From positions 1-21,194 of the forward strand of contig DAOUEU010000133.1 of assembly GCA_034430255.1 (NCBI GenBank): a stretch of DNA of 21,194 nucleotides. Direction: 5' to 3'. This document shows, in pieces, positions 14,905 through 21,194 of the stretch. Within the stretch, counting starts at the first letter, position 1, and each line of letters begins with the position of its first letter. The notes below the pieces were generated by a model. The model was not told the DNA's origin. It worked only from the letters and a program-made list of their open reading frames with translations, and searched no databases. The DNA is from DATKYK01 sp034430255 (GTDB lineage: Bacteria > Chloroflexota > Dehalococcoidia > E44-bin15). The translations under genes and the position numbers were made by a program.

Positions 14905-16446
14905 GTGAGCAGAGAAGGAATCCTGATAGATACACCCCTTACCCGGATTACCGGTGAGCAGGTAGAGATAATCCACCGGGCATCTATGGATATACTGAGC
15001 GACCCCGGCCTGATCTGTTTCAACAGGGAAGCCGCAGAGATATTCGGGGATAGTGGTGCGGATGTAACGCCGATTGAACCCAGCGACCACCCCTGCTGGC
15101 ACGTGAAAATCCCGGAGAAACTCGCTCTCGATGCCCTGGATAGCTCGCCCAAGACAGTGAAGCTTGGTGCCAGAAACCCCGATAATAGCCTTATAATGCA
15201 CGGCGATGAGCCGAGGGTGTACTTTATAACCGGCTCCGAGACCAACATCTGGCTGGATGTCGGTATTGTACCCTATGTCAAAAAATCCGACCCCGATACC
15301 GAGATTCAGGTGCCGGAGTTTTATCCGCGTCGCGCAACGGTTGCCGACCTTTGCCACTCAGCGCATGTATGCGAACACCTAGAAAGCGTGGATGGCTACA
15401 TCCGTACCGTAAACATCCAGGATGAAGACATCACCGAAGACAACAAGGATGTCAATAAATTCTTCGCCTCCCTGAATAACACCACCAAGCACTTCATGTC
15501 GGGTCTAACCAGTCTTACCCAGCTGGACAATGTTGTGAACATGGCAAAGCTTATAGTGGGAGGAGAGAAGGAACTCAAGCAAAACCCCATCATATCCTTC
15601 ATCACCTGTCTGGTCAAAAGCCCGCTGCAATTTGTTGATGACACTACGCAGACCTTTATCGAGGTCTGCAGAAGGGGGCTGCCCATAGTGGTGTCCTCCT
15701 CTCCTCAGGCCGGATCCACCGCGCCCATTAAAGAAGCCGGCATTATGGCGCAAATAAATGCCGAAGTCCTGGCCGGCATAACACTGGGCCAATTGGTAAA
15801 CAAGGAGGCACCGGTTATCTACGGCAGTGTGCCGGTGAGGGCGCGCATGGACAACCTTGCCGATTCCTATGGCTCAGTCGAAACCAGCCAGTATAACATC
15901 GACTGCGTTCAAATGGCGCGATTCTACAGGCTGCCCAACTATTCCACCGCGGGCGTCTGCGACACCAAGACGCCGGGGACGCAATCCTCGATAGAGCGCC
16001 TATTCTCAGATATACTGGTTACCCTAAGCGGGCCGCAGTACCTGCATTGCGCCTACGGTCTCCTCGACGGAAACTCCGTTTTTTGCCTGCTCCAGGCTGT
16101 CCTCGACGACGCCCACTTCCACATGATTAAGTTCTTCCTCAAACCGCCGCGCATCAACGAAACGGAGGTCGCTGAGAGCTTGAAACAAATAAGAGAGGTG
16201 GTGGCCACACCGCAGAAACTGTATATAAGCTATATACGCAAGGTGATGCGCAGCGGTGAGATCTCTATGCCCTATCCCTTTGAAGGGGACGGGGAAAGGG
16301 ATGAGGTAATCGCACTGGCATACAAGAGGATGCAGGAGCTTCTGGCAACACCCGTTGAGCACATAGACCAGGACACCACATCCAGGATATTCCAGGAAAT
16401 ACCTGGCTTACTACCCAGGCTAAATGTATACCAAGAAGGGAGGTAG
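14905..16446 (+). CDS. MttB superfamily methyltransferase 2, divergent
   Basis: This second MttB-type protein of 513 residues is about 36 longer than the first. It shares the scaffold KFFASLNNTTKHFMSG (185-200), LGQLVNKEAPVIYGS (294-308) and YSTAGVCDTKT (346-356). Around the presumed active site it diverges: after the shared DxKT, copy 1 reads IDAQCGYE while this one reads PGTQSSIE. Copy 1's VVDNEILGM region is replaced by AVLDDAHFHMIKFFLKPP (398-415). It also has an insertion near 117-145. These changes suggest a different substrate. The start is GTG, with AGGAG nine bases upstream; 46 bases separate it from the preceding gene, and two bases separate its stop from the corrinoid protein gene. 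There is no in-frame stop, hence no pyrrolysine. Confidence 0.84.
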   Translation: MSREGILIDTPLTRITGEQVEIIHRASMDILSDPGLICFNREAAEIFGDSGADVTPIEPSDHPCWHVKIPEKLALDALDSSPKTVKLGARNPDNSLIMHGDEPRVYFITGSETNIWLDVGIVPYVKKSDPDTEIQVPEFYPRRATVADLCHSAHVCEHLESVDGYIRTVNIQDEDITEDNKDVNKFFASLNNTTKHFMSGLTSLTQLDNVVNMAKLIVGGEKELKQNPIISFITCLVKSPLQFVDDTTQTFIEVCRRGLPIVVSSSPQAGSTAPIKEAGIMAQINAEVLAGITLGQLVNKEAPVIYGSVPVRARMDNLADSYGSVETSQYNIDCVQMARFYRLPNYSTAGVCDTKTPGTQSSIERLFSDILVTLSGPQYLHCAYGLLDGNSVFCLLQAVLDDAHFHMIKFFLKPPRINETEVAESLKQIREVVATPQKLYISYIRKVMRSGEISMPYPFEGDGERDEVIALAYKRMQELLATPVEHIDQDTTSRIFQEIPGLLPRLNVYQEGR

Positions 16447-16448
16447 CG

Positions 16449-17135
16449 ATGAGCGAAGATATCATTGCATTACTTAAGGAAAATGTAATACAGGGCAGAA
16501 AGACCCAGGATGACGAGGGGATAGATGAAGAACTAACCGGGCCCGGGGTGGTGGAGCTTACTCAGGCGGCGCTGGACAGCAACATACCTCCGGATGTGAT
16601 AATAAAGCAAGGCCTCACTGCGGGAATGCAGGTTGTGGGAGAAAAGTTCTCCACAAAGGAATATTTCATCCCGGATATGCTGGCCTCAGCCGAGGCAGTG
16701 GGAGAAGCGATGGACATCCTGAAGCCCCTCCTCGAGGCTTCAAATGCGCAAATAAAAGGTAAATTCGCCATAGTGACTGTGAAGGGAGACATCCACGATA
16801 TAGGTAAGAATATCGTTGCCATCCTGCTCAAAGGGGCTGGCTATGAGGTGAACGACCTGGGCACAGATGTACCCACTGAGAAGATCGTGGAGGCTGTAAG
16901 GGAATATAAACCCGATTACCTGGGGCTCTCCGCCCTGCTCACCACTACAATGGTGGCAATGGGGGAGGTGCTCGAATCCCTGAAAGAGAATAACCTCAGA
17001 GACAAGGTCAAGGTACTGATCGGTGGAGCAGCGGTATCTAAAGATTATGCCGATAAAATAGGGGCGGATGCCTACTGTGTGGATGGGTTCGAAGCAGTTA
17101 AGGTGCTCGAGTCTTTTCAGAAAGCGAAAGCATAG
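16449..17135 (+). CDS. Corrinoid methyl-carrier protein (MtgC/MttC-like)
   Basis: This 228-residue protein has the two-part layout of methyltransferase corrinoid proteins. A helical cap domain occupies about 1-95, and a Rossmann-like cobalamin domain follows from about 103. The cobalamin signature DIHDIG lies at 114-119, with H116 as the lower axial ligand to cobalt. SALLTTTM (161-168) and IGGAAVS (191-197) complete the binding site. The cap starts with a slightly longer acidic linker (about 20-32) than usual. Its ribosome site GGGAGG overlaps the end of the MttB 2 gene, and the ATG follows that stop by two bases, so MttB 2 and the carrier are tightly coupled. It should shuttle methyl groups from one or both MttB enzymes to the DHPS-like partner, with the first operon protein reactivating it. 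Confidence 0.93.
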   Translation: MSEDIIALLKENVIQGRKTQDDEGIDEELTGPGVVELTQAALDSNIPPDVIIKQGLTAGMQVVGEKFSTKEYFIPDMLASAEAVGEAMDILKPLLEASNAQIKGKFAIVTVKGDIHDIGKNIVAILLKGAGYEVNDLGTDVPTEKIVEAVREYKPDYLGLSALLTTTMVAMGEVLESLKENNLRDKVKVLIGGAAVSKDYADKIGADAYCVDGFEAVKVLESFQKAKA

Positions 17136-17165
17136 TTTGAATACTAGAGAGTGAGGCAATATTTT

Positions 17166-18764
17166 ATGTGCGGAATAGCAGGATGCTTCGGGATACAGGA
17201 TACAGATACCATCAATCGCATGCTGGATGCGTTGCCCCATCGGGGGCCAAATGACCGCGGAATACACACCTTCAACAGCACCGTTTTCGGTCACACCAGG
17301 CTTTCTATCGTCGATGTGGCTAAAGGTCACCAGCCTATCCTGGCCAACGGCGGCAGGACCGGTATCATCTGCAATGGAGAGATCTACAATCACATCGACC
17401 TCAGGCAGAAGCTCATATCCAAGTACCAGTTTAAGACCAAATCCGACACTGAGGCCATCCTTCACCTTTATCGAGAGAAGGGTCCTGATTGCGTGAGAGA
17501 TCTTGATGGGATGTTCGCTTTTGCCATCTTTGATGGCGATGATTTCATGCTGGCCCGCGACCCCATTGGGATAAAACCGCTCTACTACGGCTATGTGGGG
17601 GATAAACTCTACTTCACCTCTGAACTGGGAGCCATGACCCTCGCCGGTGTGGATGATTGCTACGAATTCCCTTCCGGGTACTATTACACCCCCAAAGAGG
17701 GGTTCGTGCAATACTATGAGGTTCCGCCTATTGAAGACCACCTTTTAACCGATGTGGAAGAGACCTGCAAGTTGATTCGGGAAACCTTTATCAGGGCAGT
17801 TAAGAAAAGGCTGCTGGCAGATAAGGAAATCCATGTGGGATCATTCTGTAGCGGCGGGCTGGATAGTAGTCTGGTGGCAGCCATAGCCGCCGATGAAATT
17901 CCACACCTTCACACATTCGTGGTGGGTATGATAGACGAATCTGGTGATGAGAGCGATGACCTCAAGGCATCCCGTATTGCAGCGGCACATATCGGATCGA
18001 CACACCACGAATATATTTTTACCGAGGATGACTATTACGAAGCGCTGCCAACCGTTATCAAGAAGCTTGAGAGCTATGATCCCTCTCTGGTGCGCTGCGC
18101 CGTCCCCTGCTACTTCACCTGCAAGTGCGCTGCCGATTACGTTACAGTTGTTCTTACCGGAGAAGGCGCAGATGAGCTCTTCACCGGCTACCACTACATG
18201 AAGCATTATCCTATTGACGTTCTCAACAAGGAGGCCAGGCGCTGCATTGGAAACCTCCACAACATCAATTTACAGCGAGCCGATCGGATGGGGATGTATT
18301 TCAGCCTGGAGCTCAGGGTTCCTTTCCTCGACGAAGAAATGGTTGACCTTTCCATGAAAATTCCCCCTGAGCTAAAGATTCGCGAGTCTGAGAAGGTTGG
18401 GGCCAAGATCGAGAAATGGATCCTGCGCATGGCCTTCCAGGATACTGGTTACCTCCCCGACGATATACTGTGGCGATATAAAGTCCAGTACACTCAAGGA
18501 GCAGGCTGTGAAGACCTGGGAGAGAAATTGGCCCTGAGTGAGGTGAGTGAGGACGAATATGAACGCATCAAGGCCGAAAATCCCCAGGCTACTATAAACA
18601 GCCGTGAAGCAGCATACTACTTTAAAATCTTCCGCCAGTTTCGTCCCCAGGACTCGGTGCTTGGATCCATAGGAATCTGGACCGGCTTCGACTTTGCCGA
18701 GGAAAGGGAGCGTGTCCGGGGCACCATGGATGGTGACCTTAAGCATGCACATGCAGGGAAGTAA
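17166..18764 (+). CDS. Asparagine synthetase-like glutamine amidotransferase (AsnB family)
   Basis: This is a 532-residue class II amidotransferase fused to an ATP-pyrophosphatase domain. Starting at MCGIAGCFG puts C2 as the N-terminal nucleophile after Met removal; an upstream in-frame ATG at 17151 would bury it and is rejected. Glutaminase residues are present: R45, CNGEIYN (69-75) and SDTE (93-96). The synthetase half has the PP-loop SGGLDSS (229-235) and GEGADELFTGY (332-342), so both halves look active. Standard AsnB amidates aspartate through aspartyl-AMP. It is the sixth gene of the corrinoid operon, 30 bases after the carrier gene, which is unusual. It may simply make asparagine, or it may amidate an acid related to the methyltransferase substrate; the latter is inference. 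Length and motifs fit AsnB. Confidence 0.9.
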   Translation: MCGIAGCFGIQDTDTINRMLDALPHRGPNDRGIHTFNSTVFGHTRLSIVDVAKGHQPILANGGRTGIICNGEIYNHIDLRQKLISKYQFKTKSDTEAILHLYREKGPDCVRDLDGMFAFAIFDGDDFMLARDPIGIKPLYYGYVGDKLYFTSELGAMTLAGVDDCYEFPSGYYYTPKEGFVQYYEVPPIEDHLLTDVEETCKLIRETFIRAVKKRLLADKEIHVGSFCSGGLDSSLVAAIAADEIPHLHTFVVGMIDESGDESDDLKASRIAAAHIGSTHHEYIFTEDDYYEALPTVIKKLESYDPSLVRCAVPCYFTCKCAADYVTVVLTGEGADELFTGYHYMKHYPIDVLNKEARRCIGNLHNINLQRADRMGMYFSLELRVPFLDEEMVDLSMKIPPELKIRESEKVGAKIEKWILRMAFQDTGYLPDDILWRYKVQYTQGAGCEDLGEKLALSEVSEDEYERIKAENPQATINSREAAYYFKIFRQFRPQDSVLGSIGIWTGFDFAEERERVRGTMDGDLKHAHAGK

Positions 18765-18806
18765 GAGGAAGAGGGCAAGATAATATAAAGCCGGCTCTCG
18801 CGTCAC

Positions 18807-19655
18807 ATGGAATGGACAATCTTAGGCTCCGGGGGGTGCATGGTGATCCCCAAACCCCTCTGCCGCTGCCGGGTCTGTCAGGAGGCCCGAGAGAAAGGCG
18901 TTCCCTACTCCAGAGCAGGCCCCGCCAGTTTCCTTCATGACATCAACCTGCTTATCGACACGCCCGCGGAGATTATAACCCTCTTGAACCGTTCTTCCAT
19001 CCGTACTATCGACTACCTGATCTTCACCCATCTGGACCCCGACCACGTTGAAGGCTTACGTATCGTAGAGCAGATCACGCTGGATTTTCGCACGTGGCAT
19101 GCCTATCCAGAAAAGCAGATCTGCCTGCTTCTGCCCGAAGGGTTAAGCGAGCGCGTTAGGCATATCCAGTCCCAGTATGGTCCCCTGATCGATTTCTATC
19201 GTGAAAGCGGATTTATACGCCTCGAGCTTTTTCAGAACGACGTCTGTATAAAAGACATGAAGATTACAGCCATCCCGGTCGACCGAGGCTCCCAGATGTC
19301 TTTCGTCTACGTCTTTGAGAAGAGAGGGCACAGGGTTGTCTACGCTCCCTGCGACATCAAGCCATTCCCGGAGCACCGCTATGAGGTTCAAAAAGCCGAT
19401 CTGCTGATAATCCAGCCGGGAATATTCGAAGGTGGACTAAAGCACGGCTTTAAATACCCACCTGAACATATCTCAAGAACTACCCTCTACACCTTCGAGC
19501 AGACCATGGATTTAGCTGCGCGTCTTCAGGCCAAAATGGTGGTATTCGTTCACCTGGAGGAATACTGGAATAGGAGCTACGATGACTATCGTGCCCTGGA
19601 ATCGGATAACCCCATGATACGCTTTGCCCATGACGGTATGCATCTGACGGTGTGA
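18807..19655 (+). CDS. Metallo-beta-lactamase-fold protein, PhnP-like
   Basis: This 282-residue MBL-fold protein resembles PhnP (cyclic ribose phosphodiesterase of phosphonate breakdown) and related hydrolases. The N-terminal LGSGG is followed by a C19-x-C21-x2-C24 cluster, matching the structural zinc site of PhnP. The metal motif reads THLDPDHVEG (74-83), so the second histidine of HxHxDH is aspartate. The third-ligand region reads PVDRGSQ without a histidine where PhnP has one, as I recall. Later ligand candidates D198 in APCDIKP and a histidine in FVHLEEY are kept. The altered set may change metal content or activity. It follows the amidotransferase gene by 42 bases, lacks a clear ribosome site and ends the operon. 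No phosphonate genes are nearby, so a phosphonate role is unlikely. Confidence 0.8.
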   Translation: MEWTILGSGGCMVIPKPLCRCRVCQEAREKGVPYSRAGPASFLHDINLLIDTPAEIITLLNRSSIRTIDYLIFTHLDPDHVEGLRIVEQITLDFRTWHAYPEKQICLLLPEGLSERVRHIQSQYGPLIDFYRESGFIRLELFQNDVCIKDMKITAIPVDRGSQMSFVYVFEKRGHRVVYAPCDIKPFPEHRYEVQKADLLIIQPGIFEGGLKHGFKYPPEHISRTTLYTFEQTMDLAARLQAKMVVFVHLEEYWNRSYDDYRALESDNPMIRFAHDGMHLTV

Positions 19656-19918
19656 CGTGGACATCCCTTAGGCCAGTACCAGAGTAAGGACAGGGACTAA
19701 TTGCCATACTCGAGCTGGTATAGCAAATGGACTCATCTAATAACTCTTATATAGCGATTTTTCACGATATCTAATAGACCGGCCAGCAACTCTACCCCCT
19801 GGTCTACCCATGTAGATACCTGACAACCGGTATCACATTATGCCCTTCAGGTGACAGTACGTCTCAGTCCAAAATCTAGTTCAATCGGTTACCTAACCCT
19901 CTCCCTTTCATATACCTC

Positions 19919-19947
19919 TTGACAATTATAGTATAATATGTTATCAT
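19919..19947 (+). promoter_or_regulatory. Near-consensus extended promoter for the HTH-receiver regulator
   Basis: Consensus TTGACA (19919-19924) is followed by a 17-base spacer ending in TG plus one base (extended -10) and TATCAT (19942-19947, five of six). This is the strongest promoter in the window, about 100 bases before the regulator start. Confidence 0.72.
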
Positions 19948-19988
19948 ACATTATTATATGTTAAGTTATATTATATTTTGGTATGTTC
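19937..19988 (+). repeat. TATGTT direct repeats in the promoter region
   Basis: TATGTTA at 19937-19943 and 19957-19963 and TATGTTC at 19982-19988 are spaced 20 and 25 bases apart. The first overlaps the -10. TATCATA (19942-19948) is also repeated inverted as TATGATA near 19992-19998. They could be autoregulatory sites of the adjacent HTH protein, but the low base complexity makes chance repeats possible. Confidence 0.35.
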
Positions 19989-20046
19989 TGTTATGATATT
20001 GTAGGTGGCCAGAACGGGAAAATCTAATACTATAAGGACGGGCACC

Positions 20047-20661
20047 ATGATAAACGAAAACTCAAACAATAACCGAAATAACAGGGAAGGAAACCAGTTC
20101 CCAGATAGACTCCTCACCGTCCGTGATGTGGCTGAACTGCTGCACGTCCACAGCAATACCGCACGCCGCTGGAGCGACCTCGGCCTTATTAAAAGCTACC
20201 GCGTCGGCCCACGTGGCGATCGTAGATTCAGGGCTGAGGACCTCAATACATTCATTACCACCGTTAGGCCAACCTTGGGTGGATCAGTCCTCATTGTCGA
20301 CGATGACCCCGATATCCGGCAACTCATGGAGGATGTCGTCGAGGGTGAAGGCTATATGGCTACCGCCGTGGAAAGCGGCGAGAGAGCCATCGAAGAGCTG
20401 GATAAGCAGCACTTCGACTTCGTCTTCCTCGACCTAATGCTGCCGGGCCTGACCGGAGTAGATGTGCTCCGTTTTATAAAGGAGCGTAACAATAAAAGCA
20501 TAGTGGCTGTCATTACCGGACACGGTGACGATACCCTCGCTCTTGAGGCGATGGAGCTGGGCCCCATGTTTTTTATCCGGAAGCCCTTCGACATTTCCGA
20601 GATCACCACGGTTCTCGACGCAGTGATGCAGCGCCCAGATAATAGCTCCAGCAAACCTTAA
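20047..20661 (+). CDS. HTH (MerR/excisionase-like)-receiver response regulator
   Basis: This 204-residue regulator has its domains in an uncommon order. A polar Asn-rich leader (1-20) precedes a MerR/excisionase-type winged helix-turn-helix (about 21-71; LTVRDVAELLHVHSNTARRW, then RFRAEDLNTF). A CheY-like receiver follows (about 79-195). The receiver keeps the acidic pair D85/D86 in VDDDP, the phosphoacceptor D129 in FLDLMLPG, T157 in VITGHGD and K179 in RKPF, so it should be phosphorylated. No histidine kinase gene is adjacent, making it an orphan here. The ATG at 20047 follows AAGGA (20034-20038); a GTG at 20005 lacks a ribosome site. Its promoter is near-consensus and a perfect terminator follows, so it is transcribed alone. 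The targets may include the AT-rich region upstream. Confidence 0.85.
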   Translation: MINENSNNNRNNREGNQFPDRLLTVRDVAELLHVHSNTARRWSDLGLIKSYRVGPRGDRRFRAEDLNTFITTVRPTLGGSVLIVDDDPDIRQLMEDVVEGEGYMATAVESGERAIEELDKQHFDFVFLDLMLPGLTGVDVLRFIKERNNKSIVAVITGHGDDTLALEAMELGPMFFIRKPFDISEITTVLDAVMQRPDNSSSKP

Positions 20662-20696
20662 GCTGGAAAGATGCTCTTACCTTTCTATCCTCTCTG

Positions 20697-20732
20697 GCAA
20701 AAGGGGTAGCTAACGTAAGCTACCCCTTTTGC
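20697..20732 (+). terminator. Perfect 15-bp intrinsic terminator
   Basis: Arms 20697-20711 and 20718-20732 are exact reverse complements around a 6-base loop. The stem has a G/C-rich core GGGGTAGC and AAAA/TTTT ends. It lies 36 bases after the regulator stop. The A-run on the left arm would also allow termination from the opposite strand. Confidence 0.85.
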
Positions 20733-21006
20733 TATTACCCACCCTACCCGAGTATGCCCAAGGGCCATTCATTCCCGCAAACGACTGCTCCTCTCATCGA
20801 CAGCACTACTTCTGGATCTACCTCCTCCCCACAGTGGTACCATGATTATCCAGTAAATTATGTATTCCCGGCCCACAATTAATGCCACTTAACCGACTGT
20901 GATAGCACCACACATGATGCACGACCTTCTCTCCCCCACCCACAACCGTATCCGATGAGATAAAAGTCGCATACAGGCGTTACTCCGTGACCTATACTTA
21001 TTACCA
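20733..21006. other. Intergenic region before the last gene
   Basis: No gene is supported here. TATACT at 20993-20998 is a good -10 (five of six) for the gene at the window end, giving an expected transcript start near 21005; the -35 region is poor. Confidence 0.35.
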
Positions 21007-21024
21007 ATGCCAAACAGGGGATGC

Positions 21025-21194
21025 GTGATAAGTAATAAACTCAAGACTGCTCTCGAAGAAACGACTGGCGAAGGCACGTGCAGTCACTACTGGGATAATA
21101 AAGACGCAAGAAGGCCCCACCTACAGGGCATTTATCATTTCTGCGGCGGAAAAAATGAAACCGATAGCTTTGGAGCTGATTGGGAACTTCCCGT
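21025..21194 (+). CDS. Unrecognised protein, N-terminal fragment
   Basis: An open frame runs to the right edge, giving 56 visible residues with a soluble, protein-like composition. It begins MISNKLKTALEE and then has two cysteines (residues 19 and 40), several His/Trp/Tyr residues and a FCGGKNETDS segment. GTG at 21025 is preferred because AGGGG (21016-21020) lies four bases upstream and a -10 at 20993-20998 fits. An in-frame ATG at 21007 is the alternative and would add six residues, but it lacks a ribosome site. I do not recognise the family. The cysteines and histidines could bind a metal, but too little is visible to say. Confidence 0.5.
   Translation, partial: MISNKLKTALEETTGEGTCSHYWDNKDARRPHLQGIYHFCGGKNETDSFGADWELP

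Larger units (their letters stand above)
19656..20046. other. AT-rich regulatory region
   Basis: No gene is seen in these 391 bases, and no clear terminator follows the MBL gene. The right part (about 19925-20000) is strongly AT-rich, contrasting with both neighbours, and holds the promoter of the downstream regulator and repeated TATGTT elements. Confidence 0.5.

Noticed and set aside
12615..16446. Pyrrolysine-containing trimethylamine methyltransferases
   Set aside because: Both MttB frames are uninterrupted to their natural stops, with no in-frame TAG to read through.
16740..17741. Long minus-strand open frame of 333 codons across the corrinoid and amidotransferase genes
   Set aside because: It runs antisense through two genes with complete catalytic motifs and has no family features; a shadow frame.

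Overview
The window reads as an anaerobic bacterial chromosome segment with medium GC. It is dense in organic-acid and acyl-CoA catabolism genes, followed by a corrinoid (B12) methyl-transfer operon. Non-pyrrolysine MttB-type methyltransferases, a MetH-reactivation-like protein, CrtI-like FAD oxidoreductases, a GYD protein and a 4-hydroxybutyryl-CoA-dehydratase relative together suggest an uncultured Chloroflexota/Dehalococcoidia-type or similar strict anaerobe. This is inference from gene content; there is no rRNA in the window to prove it. No tRNA, rRNA, IS element, CRISPR array or phage gene was seen.

Left part (1-4133, plus strand): the 3' end of a 3-oxoacid CoA-transferase subunit B gene, two consecutive but dissimilar FAD oxidoreductases of the phytoene-desaturase/amine-oxidase fold, and a small GYD-domain protein. 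Middle part (4406-11139, all minus strand): a 4-hydroxybutyryl-CoA dehydratase/4-hydroxyphenylacetate-3-monooxygenase superfamily protein that keeps the iron-sulfur ligands, a long-chain acyl-CoA ligase, a long acyl-CoA dehydrogenase and an alpha/beta hydrolase. These are spaced 200-400 bases apart and look like separately transcribed units. Good minus-strand promoters lie upstream of the dehydrogenase and the hydrolase, and an intrinsic terminator follows the ligase.

Right part (11140-19655, plus strand): a 790-base non-coding region with strongly self-complementary segments leads into a tight seven-gene operon. In order the genes are a B12-dependent methionine-synthase-activation-like protein, MttB-family methyltransferase 1 (TTG start), a methyltetrahydrofolate:corrinoid methyltransferase, MttB-family methyltransferase 2 (divergent, GTG start), a corrinoid protein, a glutamine-dependent asparagine-synthetase-like amidotransferase and a PhnP-like metallo-beta-lactamase-fold protein. 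The first five make a complete substrate-to-corrinoid-to-tetrahydrofolate methyl-transfer module. The last two are unexpected partners and are the strongest lead for a new pathway.

End (19656-21194): an AT-rich regulatory region with a near-consensus extended promoter, an HTH-receiver regulator with its DNA-binding domain first, a perfect 15-bp intrinsic terminator, and the start of an unrecognised gene cut by the window edge.
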